From NCBI RefSeq assembly GCF_001039355.2, contig NW_019774903.1:319489-381488 (forward strand): a stretch of DNA of 62,000 nucleotides, in the 5' to 3' direction. The notes beneath the pieces were generated by a model, which saw only the letters and a list, made by a program, of their open reading frames with translations, had not been told where the DNA came from and did no database searches. A program made the position numbers and the translations under genes. The stretch's first letter is position 1. Each line of letters starts with the position of its first letter. The stretch is from Lingula anatina. Taxonomy: Eukaryota > Brachiopoda > Lingulata > Lingulida > Lingulidae. Positions 12,607 through 26,377 of the stretch are shown one piece after another.

Positions 12607-13551
12607 TAATATTTGCTACCCATCAGGTACAGTACATGTGCCAGAACTGGTACAATAATACTTCCTCATTATAAACAAACAAGAAAAAGCTAACTAAACA
12701 AAATCCAATAACTCCATTTTTAACCTCTTCTGATATAAATCTGATAAATGTACTGGTCACTATACCAGTGCATGTTTTCTTGTACTTTAATTATGCTCTG
12801 TTTATGATTCAATTCAGGTATGCTTAGCCAAAGCTACAACCATTGCACGGTAACGAAAGAATACAAAAAATACAATTATCACAATGCCAGTATTGTAATC
12901 GTGCTATCAATATTACGATCACATTTTAACTTGAATTTCAGTCATACGCGAGTTTGAAAAGCGATAGTAAACAAACAACACGAAATAAATATCGCAATGA
13001 CGTTAATCGGCAAAATATTCAGTGCATTACATCTGCATGGGTCATTCATTTTGAGAAAAAATTATTTACCTTCCCCACTCCACAGCCTCTGCACAGGCGC
13101 TTGCATGCAAATCACAGCCAATGTAAAACCCACCTGACACCAGGAAATAAACAATGGTGATACGGAGTAAATGGGCAATTTGCCGGAGAGAAGTATAAAA
13201 AATATTTATATAAATCCATAGCCATAGACTCATAAATTCTATACCTTTCTTGATGTATAATGTTAGAACTAATTGGAAATACAAAAAGAATCATTGTTTT
13301 TAGTTTGAGATATTTTTAGTGCGGAAACAAGTAGCAGGCACTTCCGGAACACGCGGTCACACCACGGAGACTGGTGTGTAAAGTTTGCCCATCGAAGCTC
13401 GTCCAAAATGTATACTAAAAAGAAATTCTTTAAAGGGTCCTTTGCAGAACAACATCTTAATAAGTATGGATGGCAAGAAGGTGGGTTTTCTGTGTGGTTT
13501 AGTTTAAATTTGTTACGTATTCGAGCACAGCCTCTCGTCGTCATGTGCTTG
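12607..13551. repeat. Right copy of the duplicated Rab/GPATCH4 promoter block
   Basis: This partner of 11594-12536 is collinear and almost identical to it. It continues into unique sequence leading to GPATCH4 exon 2, so it is the copy chosen here as the genuine one. Confidence 0.85.
13080..13407. promoter_or_regulatory. Putative bidirectional promoter between Rab and GPATCH4
   Basis: The two genes are transcribed away from this region. A candidate 5'-UTR exon of the Rab gene lies on the minus side and the GPATCH4 start codon on the plus side. The stretch just before the start (about 13320-13405) is locally less AT-rich than its surroundings and has no obvious TATA box in a standard place. 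Assignment rests on gene order only. Confidence 0.4.
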
Positions 13552-16500
13552 TCTTCTTGCCTCAGTTTTCGGCCTTACCCACTTGGCCTCAGAACACCTT
13601 GTGTTTCGAATCTTTACACCATTTGTTTCGATTCTGTATGATAAATCAGCGAAAATTTAAGATTTATGCACATAATTTCCTTGTTTACCTTTATGACGTA
13701 GTGTTCGATACCGCTGTTTTGAAATTTTAGGATTTTAATGATAAGAGATTAGAATTACTGTAAATTAGTGTAATGAGTAAAATTGAGTGGTGTTAAGTCC
13801 CCAAAGTTACAACTTAACATCGTTGTGAGACGCTCTTATCAAAATGTGAAATGACTGCCAGTGTGTGATCATAAACGGTGTGTGCCAAATCTCGCAATTA
13901 TACAGCATCCCTCAAGACTAGAAAAAGTCAATTCTTGTCCAGAATAGGTCCCAGGATTTAAAACCATTACTACCAGTTTCTTATAGGACAAATTAAGTCC
14001 ACATGCCTACAGATAAACCAAATTAATCACTCAGTTAGCCCCCCCCCTCCCTCAAGTCCTTGTTCTTGTACATGCCATATATTGCCACCCTTAGTTGATT
14101 TTTTAAAAAATCAGTTTAAAGTGACAGCACTGCTAGTTTTTCCTTTTAAAAAAATTCATTGTTGACCATTCCTAGATTGTCAAAATGTCCACATGATAGT
14201 ACCGACAGTTTTTTGTCATGTCAGTGGAGGTCAGTTGCAGATGGGGTGCATTGAAAGGGATATGCAATGCAAAATGGGTATCAAGCTGACACTCTCAGAA
14301 CACTTTTTATGGTTGTTTGAGAAAACAAGCTACCAGCACCATCTGCAATTGCCACCTACAGTCCCTTCATGAAGTTGTTTTGTCTACTCTATATTTATAT
14401 CCATTACTAATTCCAGGCCAGGGACTGGGATGAAATGAACATGGCATGAAGGAAGCCATTAAGGTGAAGATAAAAAATGATACAGCAGGGGTAGGTTTCC
14501 TTTCTGGTTTTGCTAGAGTCATGGTGCAGACAAGACTTATCAGCTAGTGTCATTGTACAGATTAGGGAATTCAGAACCAGTGTCATGGTGTACATTAGGC
14601 ACTCGCCAGGTGGTGTCATGGTAGAAAAAACTTCAAGGTATTTACTACTGTTCAAATGCTATCTACTCTTTGTCCAGGGAAAATATTATAATATATTTGT
14701 TTGATATCTGCATGTCTTCCAGTCTTGATGTCTTGTTTTAATTATTATATTTTTATTTTTCTGATCAGGTTGGCCATGATCCAGGCAAGGAGTTCACCTT
14801 ACACTGGTGGGACCATGCATTCAACAAGGCTGCTGGCAATATCAATGTCAAGGTAACAGAGGTAGGTACTATTTGTTTAGGTTATTAGACGTCTAGTTGA
14901 GGTATTATGTACACCAAGTGCATCATTGTCATTATGATGATGATGAAGATGATGTTGATCTATTGACAGACAATGTAACAATTTATATTTTGCTGAACTT
15001 TTTCTTAACTTTATTACTTCAATGGAATACTGCCATGTTTCTATGTGTGCATTCTAATACAAAACTGACAAAGGTCTTACTTTAGGACATAGGATAATAG
15101 GACGTTTCAGATGATTGGATTGTAACTTATTTATTTTAAGAAGTGAAATGAAGAATTAAATTTTGCTAAACATGTTTACTTTGTGACTTCAAAGAGAATT
15201 GACATGTTTCTTAGTATGACAGTCCCAGTAAAAGGTTATAAAGTAGGAGAATATATTATTTGAATGGTTTCATTATAAATGAATTTTCTGTCAAATAAAA
15301 GAGTAAAATTTTCATTCACAGGAAGGGGTTGATGTAAGCAAAGACGAAAGTAATCAGAAGAATGGAAAGACCATGTTTAATAAAGATATGCTTTATGGAA
15401 GGTTTGTAAAGGTAAGCATACAATACATGCATAATAAAATGAAATGTGATTAATTTACAAAATTAAAGAAGGGCAAAATTCAAACTGATTATAAAACTTT
15501 GTATTTTTTTAGTCCAATATAATTCTCAATGTCTTTATTTATTGATTGAACAGGTAAACTTGATTTGAAAATTTATTTTCTAATCTTTATTGAAATGCGA
15601 CATGAGAACGCTTTAAAAAATCAAAGATATTCCATACTGTGTATGTCATAATGGTTCTTCATGAGTAATGGCCATATATACACAGAAGTGCTAAGTCCAA
15701 GTCCAGACTATCAGTACCTGTAGACATTTTCCATAACTATGATAACATGTTAAGCCCAGAAAGAGATTCTTTTCATTGCGTATTATTTCATTACACAACT
15801 GGATGCGTAATATTCTTCACATATTCAGTTGTGACAAATTGTTCTAGGGGGCAACACTGGAAAATAACGAGGACGGTGTGTCCCAAGAGGTGAAACATGG
15901 GGACAGCAGTGACTCGGAGGAAGAAGAGGAACCTGCTTCAGTTTCACAGTAATTAATTTTTTCACAGTCTGTGCCTCGTTTCACAAAATCACATACTGAC
16001 CACAATTCTAGCTAACTCCAGGTTTGAATAAATCCATAGTAGTTCACTAGACCAAGTTACTGTTTATATTAAACCTGGGCCATTTCTTTCATCTTGGCTC
16101 AAAATAAGATTGTTTTGTTTTTATGTACAGACCAAGTTTTGGTTTAAAGGTTATTTGTGAAACTAGGACCTAATGTAAGGCTACATAAATAATGGGTAGG
16201 ATATAGTAAACCTAGATATTGATATTTATGTTCAAAATTAGTAAAGAAGGGACTCAGTTTTGTTTAATTTCATGGTTATAATCTCATTAAGATGTTATGT
16301 AAGGAGTAAGTGAATACCAAAATTAATTAGTATTATGAAATGATCTTAGGTTATATATTACTGTATTTGTAACTGTAATAAGTTATTTTGTGAAATTATT
16401 ATTATTATTATTAAGATATAATGATGATGTTCAGAATATCAGATTTTGACAACAGGTCAATATGACGATATTCTTTTGATCCACCGTCTGAATAGCTTAA

Positions 16501-17780
16501 TATTTTGAAGTCTACGTAAAGTGGCAGTTGTCAAGAAAAATGATTTCAGGATAATACATACAAAGTTTAAATGGCATCTTTTATTATTTAAGGTTAAGCG
16601 ACGAAGAGCTTTTTAAGAAATGTGGAGGTCTGACAGCTCACAAGTAAGTAATACATCTCGTCAGATAACATTTATGTATACTGTTTGCATTTTTTGTGGT
16701 TTTTGGTGGTGTGATGTAAGATTTTAGATTTAAGATTTTTATAATTTCTCAACTTTAATGAGGTATAGGTCAAGGATTATGATGAGGTACAGTTTCAGAC
16801 TGCCACCTAGTGGTAGCATGAGGAAACTTGATCCACCGACTGAACGTCCTTTGTGACCTAATTAACTTTTAATAAAGAGGAAAATGCCTGGTTAACCGAT
16901 GCATTTTAATGTGCATTTGGAATTTAAAATTGAATGAAAATAATATTTAAAAATATTAATTCTAGTGGTCTGGGCTTATATAGAGTCAGGAAGCTTGAAA
17001 CAAAATTAGAGCAACAAGAAGATTGATTAATTTATTATTGTTTTTTTTTTTTTTTACTCAGAATTGATAAATTATAACATTTACTTAAGTATATCTAGAA
17101 ACCATAATTATAATAATTGTATTTCAATGCCTTTATATGTTTTAATATAGATATTCATTGAATATTTTTTCATCTTTGTTTAAAGAGCTGCACGACATGG
17201 GTTTAAGCTTAATGGGAAGCTTTTAAGGATTCAAAGACAAGAAAGTGACTTGCCCACATCAGATGACTCTGTAGCAAGGGAAGAAAAATGTGAGAAAAAG
17301 ACTAAAAAGAAAGCCAAGAAAAATAAAGAAGAGACAATGCTTCAAAGTGAAACTGAAGCACTGGATAAAACTGCAGGGGATAACAGTCAAAAAAAATCAT
17401 CAAAGAAAGCAAAAAAGAGAAAATTGTCAGAAACAAATGTTCACGAAGTGACAGATGAAATTGAAAACCAAAATGACAGCTCTAGTAGTAAGAAATCTAA
17501 AAAGAAGAAAGAGAAAGAAGAGAACATTGACAGTCCAGAGATTGCATTAGAGGAGAACACAATTGATGTCTCTGCTGTCGCAGATATTGACACAAAACTT
17601 ACAGACTGTGAATTAAACACACAGGTGAATGCTGAGAAAGAGTCCAAGAAAAAGAAGAAGAAATCCAAGAAATGTAAGGATGGCATTGATGCCTTAGTTG
17701 AAACTGAGATGGAATGTCCAGAAACAGAAACGGAAGTTAAATCAAAAAAGAAAAAGAAGAAAAAAAGCAAACATCGATGA
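13408..17780 (+). CDS. GPATCH4: G-patch domain protein 4, seven exons, with an in-frame TGA
   Basis: Exons are 13408-13480, 14417-14490, 14769-14861, 15322-15411, 15848-15948, 16593-16643 and 17186-17780, all with consistent phases, giving 358 codons before the stop. The first two exons form the glycine-rich G-patch (YGWQEG then QGLG and NEHGMKEAIKV). The third carries VGHDPGKEFTLHWW, typical of GPATCH4, and exons 6-7 give LSDEELFKKCGG then LTAHKAARHG. The remainder is a long Lys/Glu-rich tail like those of nucleolar proteins. G-patch proteins usually activate DEAH-box helicases; vertebrate GPATCH4 is nucleolar. The oddity is codon 30 (14431-14433), which reads TGA exactly where human GPATCH4 has Arg in GLGR. 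The next in-frame Met is codon 35, so reinitiation there would lose most of the G-patch. An AATAAA at 18061-18066 is the likely poly(A) signal. Confidence 0.9.
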
Positions 17781-19210
17781 TTTTTAAACAACAGTGTTAT
17801 CTGTTATAAAACACTTTAAATTATTATCGTTATTATTATCCAACAGTTATATTATGCAGGACAAAACGTATTTTTACAAAAGTGCAACAAATTACGCCAT
17901 TGGCATTTATGATTGATATAAGTATTTTGCCAAAATAATCTTACATTGGTCTTATTTACAACAGATTTCTTGTCATAATTTGGTCTGTAACAGTGTTTTT
18001 GAATGCTTGGACTGATTTTTATCAAATATTGTTCTATTTATTGGTATAATATATAGATACAATAAATTTCACAAGAAAGACGGTTATATATTTATGACAG
18101 TTTGTTAATATAAATTGAGTCGTCTCGTTATTATTAAAATGATTTTTTTCTTGGTAGGTATGTTTCCTGTTTATGACAGATGTAAATAAGAAAAAACATA
18201 TCTAGTGGAAAGGTTAGAAAAAGTCCTGAAATCTGGAGATAGGTTGTTTAATTCATGACATCTTGAAAGTGAGGTGGAAATTGGGAAGTTCTGCTCCACA
18301 ATGGTGATGTTTACGGGCAGTTTATTCTATGAAATTTGCCGTGGGCGCTGCCAAGGAAGGAAGCGAGACTATCATTTTCTATGGTCTTTTCACTCGCATG
18401 AGTTATTAGCTACGATAACCTTTCCGCGGGCCGTCGCTTTCCACACAGATTATTATTAAGGTACAAGACACCCGCTTGTATCTTCTTCAGCGTAAATCTC
18501 CAATAGAAGATGTTTCATTCATGTTATTTACGTAGTGGTTTCAGTTGGGTGGTTATGAATTATGTGAGATAAATCGTTTCCACAGGAGAAATTTAAATAG
18601 GGTGCTTGAGTATATGCGTAAATGACACGAAAATTGACTAAACGTATTTATTAGTAAGTAAACCCCTATATTGTCTACTGTCTAGTTATGCACCATTCTC
18701 CATCGTGGCTACCAACTATATATACACATTGGCGCTTCAGAATTAGCACAAGTCATGGGAATATGAAAAGTGAATATCCAAACGACTGTTTAATTTGAAC
18801 CACCCTGAGTGTCAAGGTAGAGGTAAATAGAGTTGGGTTTCCAATGATCTCTGAAACTCCTTCCTCGAGACCCCGCGTGCCGCACGTTTATTTATTTTGT
18901 CACATGCAGTGAATAGTTCCAGGCTCTTAACTCTGGTAATTTTTGTCAGTCTTTCCGCAGAAGTCTGGTATTGATTGGCACATTTCTGTCTGTCTCTATT
19001 GATCGTTTGATCCCGCAGCTCGTCCGGGATGCCCTCCAAGTATCAAACGTAAATCACGCTTGAAGGGTCACTTCCTTACTTGAAAAGGCGCTTTTAGCAT
19101 GTAATGGATTCAATAAACGAAGAGAATTAATTGTGAGAAAATACGGTAACTCTAGATGGTGAATTTTCACCTCTTTTCAAACTTTCAATATGTCCATGTC
19201 GCTCCAAAAA

Positions 19211-19382
19211 TCTGTTTTTACAATATATTTTTTTTAATTATGAAGTTAATGTAATAAATAACAGTTGAAATTTGCGACATCTGATATTTATTATTTATCT
19301 GTTTTTACAATATTTTTTTAATTATGAAGTTAATGTAATAAATAACAGTTGAAATTTGAGACATCTGATATTTATTATGTAG
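19211..19382. repeat. Two-copy 87-bp tandem repeat
   Basis: The unit beginning TCTGTTTTTACAATAT at 19211 repeats at 19298 with very few differences. The second copy has shorter T runs and one G/A-type change. It looks like a local tandem duplication. No undetermined base separates the copies, unlike the three longer duplications in this window. Confidence 0.85.
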
Positions 19383-20860
19383 GTATTATTTAGGTGTGGA
19401 TATCTAATGGCTTTTCATTAGATACAGTGATAGCACTCACCAATGTCGAGATACAACTAATCATTTCTTCTAACGATCTGCTGGGGAAAAAGCATCATGT
19501 TTCGTGGACCCTTTTTCACTCTTTTTTTATTTCCCCGGGGCAGAAAACCCATTACACTACGGCTTAACAGTGACACCTCTGAGTTAGCGATAATGCTGTT
19601 TAAATTGTCTTCCCGCGAGTAATTACACAAAGGGATGAAGTGGGATTGGAGAACAATAATGATCTCCAAATCCAATAAGGGCAGACTGATCTTGGGGCAG
19701 TTCAGACAAACAGCGCTCCAGACCAAATGTATGACTAACTTGCACAAATTTTCCCGTTTTGAAATTCCAAAGTCTGTTTAAGGAAAGAGGGTTCAAATGA
19801 TTTTTTTTTTTTTTTTTTTTTGCTGCACATTTTTGTCATTGTGAATCAGGCTGCGTGCTGACGCGTATAAGCAAGAATTTAGGTCTAAGGCAGGTCCCGT
19901 CTGAACGGATCTCTTGGGGACCGTTATAGCTTTAACATAACATAAGATGGGTTTTAGACTTCTTAGTCATTATTGGAAACTAATAATTGAGTCACTGATC
20001 AGATATATGCGTAGATATTATGAAAACGAATCGGTAATCTGAAGTATTGCGTAGTATCAAGCACCACCCAAAAAATTCTATGTTAGTGCCTCTGTAAGCG
20101 CATGTCACTGGGAATAACGTACGAATAGAAACGGATTCACAGAGAGAGCACACTGTGACGGCTGTCGGTTAGCATGTGGAATTTCGTTTCAGTAGAACTT
20201 TAATGTTTTTACACTTATGCCCAACTCTCAAAAATTACAAAAATAAACTGTGTGGGTGGATGTGAGTAATACTTTAAAAAGGATCCCTTTGAATACACCC
20301 TGTTAGGCATATTTGAACAATTTCCTGTAATCACAATTTTTCTATAAAAAAATTCAATTTGTTCTGCACATGATGCTGGAGTAAGTTCAAAATGGACATC
20401 GGAAATGAGGAAATGGCTGTTCCATTATTCATTTTCATTTGTGCAATTACGCTCGGATTACAACTCCCAGAATACTCCTCACAGTTTTAAGTATTTGCAC
20501 GTCGTCTGCACGTGTTTGCACGTCTGTAAGAGAGCTGGATATATTCTCTGGTCTTCACCTTGAGTTCAGACTCTGGGGCTACTGGGTCCTGTTCCAAAAA
20601 GAATATTAGTCAGTGCTTTGAAGCTAGGGATAACTGACAGCGGCAAGAGTTTATCTATATATCAGTCGATATAGTGAAAACTTCCTTCTTCCAATCAAAA
20701 TTATATTGCTTTTAAACACTTTTCTCTCTTTCTGTCTCCATTTTATTGTTATCATTATTTTACTTTTTGGCATTTCATTTTTTGAAAAATTTAGGCACGG
20801 AAGAGTTGTTGGCTCAACTGCGCCTTTTTTATGTTTGGCGGTTTGGGACGTTCTCACTAA

Positions 20861-21051
20861 GAGCGCATTCGCAACAGCGGAATAACGGATCCGCGTCTCA
20901 GATATGGCCGACCCACTTGAACCCACTTTGTTGCGTAATTCCAGCGGGGAATCTATTCAGTGTCTAATCGGGAATTAAGCAGCTAGCTTTTTAGTGGTTC
21001 GCCATATATGATCCGCGGATCTGTTAGTCCGCTGCCGTTCTGAATGCGCTC
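20861..21051. mobile_element. MITE family C (PIF/Harbinger-like), copy 1
   Basis: This 191-bp element has inverted ends of about 38 bp: GAGCGCATTCGCAACAGCGG on the left and the matching CCGTTCTGAATGCGCTC on the right. A perfect TAA target duplication flanks it. The internal motif GGGAATCTATTCAGTGTCTA is shared with the copies at 48966 and 58873. It is non-coding. Confidence 0.82.
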
Positions 21052-24000
21052 TAAGGCGTATTGATAATAATCAACATAGATGTGCCTTTTTAACTTGCGT
21101 AAACATATTCAGACACTCTCGTAAATATTTAAGAGCATTTCAGCAGAAACACATTAAACTTTGACTAATATATTGATTGAAGACATTTCCTTGATTATTA
21201 TATTCACCTGGGTATTTTCCGAGTAATTAGAGTTAATTCACTCTAGTGTGTCAAAGCACATAAAACTCTGCATTAAAAATACAAATCTTATTATGAGAAC
21301 CACTAATTAAAATATCACGTATGATACACCATGAGTAAACGACTTCAATAGCAAATTAACTCTGGTTCTACTTGGCTAGCAAATGTGCGCCGCGTCCAGC
21401 AAGGATATTTTGTTTCTTTTGAATTATTTAGCTTGTGCATGAGTCAGAATCGACTATTTTGAAAGTGAGCAATACTTAGGCAGCGCTTTCAACGAAAAGA
21501 ATGCTTTATATAGATTGCAAGAAAGAGTGAACACATTAACGATAATAATACGAGTGCACGTGTTCATTTTTGTCTAAACACTTCCGAATCGATTCTGAAG
21601 TTCTACTTATGCAAAATAACGTAACATTATTTTGCTTTCGTTCTCAAATAGTAATATAATATCTTATTTAATAATTTCATTCTTAAGTATTTTTGTGTAG
21701 AACATAACTAACCAAAGTACAGGTTTCAGTTTGGATGTGTATAAACATCGATGTGATTTAGGAAAAGTAATCAGAGATTGAAGAGTGAAGGAAAATATAC
21801 ATCTTTCTGGGAAGAGAGGAAAGGTACTCTTATAAAAAAAATGGGGAAATTTTTCATCTGCTTCAACACGGCTATAGCAAGGGCCTGTTTTTTTTTTTTT
21901 TTTTTTTTTTTGCCTCGAAAAGTGTGAGAATCAATACGAATGCTGTGCCCTTGTGTAGATCATATACAGCCAAATGAAATCGCTGGCTGCGTCGAGGTAT
22001 AAATCAATAGCACAGGCGATTAGATTACTGAACTTTTGTATATTCGTTTTCAATCAATTTTTTTTCGTTTTTATCTCATGAGTTTTTCTTTCTTTAGGCT
22101 GATTAATTCAACGTCTACTGCATCAAAATGTTTTTCACGATAACAAAAATTGTTTGGCGTCTCACTGATCACAAAATGAATGGCGAGCAATATATCCCAA
22201 CATCATTATCGTTGGTCATTTGTAGAGACAGTAAACGTGGCTTTCTGTCTCAAAGCGATTGAACTAAAAATCATCAAATTATCTATTGGGAATCACTGGA
22301 GTCTGCCAAGCCTCCTACTGGTTTTCCCTTATCAAATGACCCTTTTGGTTCATTATTTCTAATGAAATTATTATCTTTACTTTGCGTGTCTAACACGTCG
22401 TCTAGCACCCTAGGGTGTTGCAGTAGTTGGAACTAGTCCGTCGGGGGCTGGTCTTTTTGTTTTCCTCTACCCAAGTCACGAAAACTGCACTCTTCGTTTC
22501 AGGTGTTACTGGAGACTCGCCTCTACACTGATAGTAAGGGTAGCTGTCTAGTGACCTCAAAAATGCAAGGTGTGGAAAGTGCTCGTGTACAGGTACATTC
22601 AAAACATTAGAAAATATATAATCATACATTGTAAAACTGTAAAATTACTAGGTTAAACTTTTTGTGCTCATATAAACGATAAAAAGAAATATTCGATCCC
22701 AGGTACATCTTTTACGATTCAACAAACTTTAGTCCTATACACTTATCGGCCCAGTAAAAATAGAACTAATGCCAGCCTGCCATGGAAACAAGCAAACTTG
22801 ATACAAGCGCCGTGTGTTACCAGCAGGTAGATCAACTCTCTCCTAACTCGAGAGTATTTATTTTAAACTCGGGCGCTTAACTCAGAGAAACAGGTGCGCG
22901 TGCATGAAATGATGAGTTTTGGGTGGGCCAAAACCCCGCGGCTTACTTTAGATACCTTGTCTTGTGTATATCTAAATGTTTAAATCTATTAAGATCCTGA
23001 CGTGCGTCTATCAAATCTTATCATAATGTAAGTTATGTTCATTAAGTGGATGTTTATAGGTTCACTGTGGTCTTTTTATTTGTGTTAGGAGCGGGTGCTC
23101 TGCTACATCGAGAACTTACGTTTGAGCTCGGCTGAATGGATGTCTTATGTGAAAAGTTGGTTGATTTTTTTTTATAATAATAAAATAATAAAAATAATAC
23201 TTTACAAAGTATCCTCTCATCCTGTTGATTTTAATTTCTTTTTTCTGACCTGTACGTAGGCTCCTAAGGCGTTTTGCTTCCTTTAAAAATTAACAAAAAC
23301 CTTCCAAAAATATCATTTTTACGCACCTTTAAAAGAAAAAAGGGATGTATGAAACCTAACTTGTCTGAAAAAAGTATATGTACAAAATGTTTCTTATTCT
23401 GGAGTACGACTGAATGTTGGTCGGTTAAATACTGGTACAGGAAAACAGCTGTGGATGCTAAAAAATGTGTTAAATGTTTTTTTACGCTAAATTTTTGTCT
23501 AGGTCTCTCTCAGTTCTGCTGGGCTATATGTGCATGCGAGTGCCATTTGTTGAATTCGAATTCTTTGCATTCAAATTGCGTCCAGTTATGTAAAGACGAC
23601 ATTTTAATACAATGATCTAAATGCAAATTTTTGTATTTAGCCGAGAGATACGAAACCAATACTGTTCATGTAAGTTTTGTACTGTATGTATTTGGTTAAA
23701 TGACCAAAGCACTTATTCTAGAGAGCAGAAGGAGTGTAAAGTTGTCACTTTGTATCAGTGTATTTATATTTATAGCTGTCAATTAATCTGTCACGCCAGA
23801 TAACTGGGATTGTTGGTATGTTTGTGCACCTTCCTTCGCGAGTTTAAGATAACAATATCACCCCGTAGAGAAGAATTGTTCCCATACTTCCGAACGCTCC
23901 AAAAACAAATCTAGATTTTATCAGACTGAAATGGTACGTTGTCATATTTATTTTATAGCCCTTTCTCTTTCTTTCTCTCTCAATGACGAACACATTAAAT

Positions 24001-25699
24001 ATGCATTTTCATATGGTATTACAAGAACGTGAAGCGCAGGTAAAATTTCAGATACCATCTTGTATTAGTTTTAAGTCAAGTCGCACATTGATTTCAATGG
24101 AAAACACATGTACACAGTCACTATATTAGGAAGTACTTAAACTTAAAACAATACCACCACCTGGTGGCCCGTTCAATTTAATGCTAATATAAAGGAAAGA
24201 CACATGACCTGCTATTGTCTGCGGCGAACATTTTATATGACAAAAGAGACCATAACACTCGTATCCACTGATTGATGAAGACATATTTTACATGGAGTTT
24301 CTTATGGAGAGGCGGAATTACAATATGGATGTTAATCTTGACAGCATGTTGTATGGCTCACGTCAAACATGCTATTCCTGTCGTAAAACAGCATTTCAAT
24401 TATCGAACAAAACAGCTGATAATTACAGCATTTGTTGATTTTCCCCGACTTAAACTTTATTTTTATTTCTTTGTAACATCGTGCTCAACACTATTTTCAT
24501 TTTTTTTTTATAAAACAATTTTATTTATCTTCCATTACAATATATATTTTATAATTCAAAAGGTTGATGTGCATTTACGACGCTGGCTCGCAAATACGTA
24601 GTAAGTCACAGCAATTACATTCATTTTAGGACTGAGACGGGTCGTACACAGGCAACTGAGGATTGCAAATGTGAATAAAACAACCAATCCGTCTCAGTAT
24701 AATTGTAGATCTAAATGATAAAATGACAACTTGATTTGGAATATGTAAACAATGCCCCGTTTTTACTATCTTAATCAATAGTGTTCAATGAATAACCTCT
24801 CAATCCTCATCACTCAACTTTTTGGATATGAAAAGACCAAGAGTAAATTACGCGGTGTTGGCGTGGACTTCAAAACACAGATGTTGACTAGTAGTGCCTA
24901 GCATTTCCAAATGTACAGTTATCCAGGTATCAGATTTTGACATCAGAAAAAAAACGTTTGAATTGAAAAGAATAATGTATTCGAAAGGGACATCGATACC
25001 AAACTGTAATGTACTTCACTGAAGCACTAAAAAGAGGATGAATTAACGATTAGCGGGTGTGTCAAAAAGCCAAGTTATCAAATGCGATCCACTTTAAGTC
25101 ACTCCCACTAAAGAATTTTACACATGCTTGCTTCTACACGCACCCCACAATATTGGTTTAACATGGAGTACTTGTTTAAAGTAAGGACATACACGTGATT
25201 TTAACCCCATTACACCCCCATCCCACTAACCCACCAAACCGCAGGGCAGTGGAGCGTGGGGAAGGGGTGAGGGGAATAACAGTATACAAAAGACAACATA
25301 GGCTACATTACGAAGAGACTTTAATATCCATATTCATATATTCATCTTGTGAGGACAAGTACAACGCAGCTCTAAGCCACTCTACAATGAACACGACTTT
25401 CTAACATATGATCTTCTATTATCCGTCCAGTACTACATGTCTTCTAAAATTGATGAAGGTCCTAGTGCCCCCTTCAACAGAGGTCGTAGGGTAAATTATA
25501 CCTTATACCAACTACAAGATGACCTCTTGTAGACCTCTCGTCCTAATCTTATCCTATCAAGTACTGAATGAACACAGGCTTAATTGTATGCTCTCAAATA
25601 AAGATTATAATTATTTACTTTGAATGCTAACTATCAGAGGCGATAATCAAACACTTCCAGGCCCGCTAGAGGTGTAAGATGTTACCCTTCGTAAACTAT

Positions 25700-26376
25700 C
25701 ACCTGCGCTCTAGGTGAACATATAGATATATTATATATATAAACAATAGAGAAGGTGACATGCACACAATGGTTGGAATGGCACTCCGAGGTACCCTAGC
25801 TTAAACAATTCCACATGTAACTCTAGCCTTGCTCTCGTTTCAATATGTATTTGTGGGCAGTCGTAATCTCCTATTTCAATTTCCACCAGTAGTAATAACC
25901 TCATCAAATAATCTACCAGTGTAATTTTGTACAGGATGAGTGCAGTTGGAATTTAGAAAGGTACTTCCAAATAGTGTAATACATCTCAGTTATCGAATGC
26001 TAATCTCGACAATGCCGCAATGCAGCAGGGCTAACTGTAACTGTGGATATCAGCTTTCAGACTGACTACAGCATGTTTACGTGCCTGTCGCCCTGCGGAC
26101 AGACGATCAAGGAGACGTGTAACGCATACTGAACGATTGCCTACTGAGAGCAAGTGTTGTTTTTAGACTACGAACATCAGGGTGCATGCACACACACACA
26201 TATGGAGTGGTCAGTCATAATCCCAACACACCTGACCAAGTCAATATTGGCACTTTACGGCTAGGAATGTTATTTGACTCTTTCCGTCTGGCTCATAACT
26301 TAGTAATCCGAAACTTGGCACTCTGATCTTTGAACACTCGTTAAATTGTGATTTTGTGACCTGGACTCTAAAGTTC
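25700..26376. repeat. Left copy of a 0.68-kb false duplication
   Basis: This sequence matches 26378-27056 almost base for base, with scattered substitutions and a small difference in a (CA)n run. A single undetermined base at 26377 joins the two. The left copy ends exactly at CTAAAGTTC, the same point at which the right copy runs on into unique sequence. This is the signature of an unmerged overlap. Confidence 0.88.
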
Positions 26377-26377
26377 N

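Larger units (their letters stand above)
18067..25699. other. Intergenic region without supportable genes
   Basis: Between GPATCH4 and the duplicated block at 25.7 kb there is no coding exon that I can support on either strand. Open frames of 60-113 codons here show no family resemblance and no linked splice pattern. The region holds an 87-bp tandem duplication (19211-19382), one MITE (20861-21051) and poly-T tracts near 19800 and 21890. Confidence 0.5.

Noticed and set aside
17441-17791. 116-codon minus-strand frame rich in Phe and Leu
   Set aside because: It is the antisense shadow of the Lys-rich GPATCH4 tail (AAG/AAA read backwards as CTT/TTT).
18812-19039. 75-codon minus-strand charged frame
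   Set aside because: Reads somewhat like protein but is short, isolated and without family signal or splice partners.
23274-23803. Two Cys-rich plus-strand frames that could suggest a small secreted protein
   Set aside because: No signal peptide, no regular cysteine spacing and no supporting exon structure.
24272-24601. 109-codon hydrophobic plus-strand frame
   Set aside because: No family resemblance, no splice context and AT-rich composition; the apparent membrane-like stretch comes from T-rich sequence.
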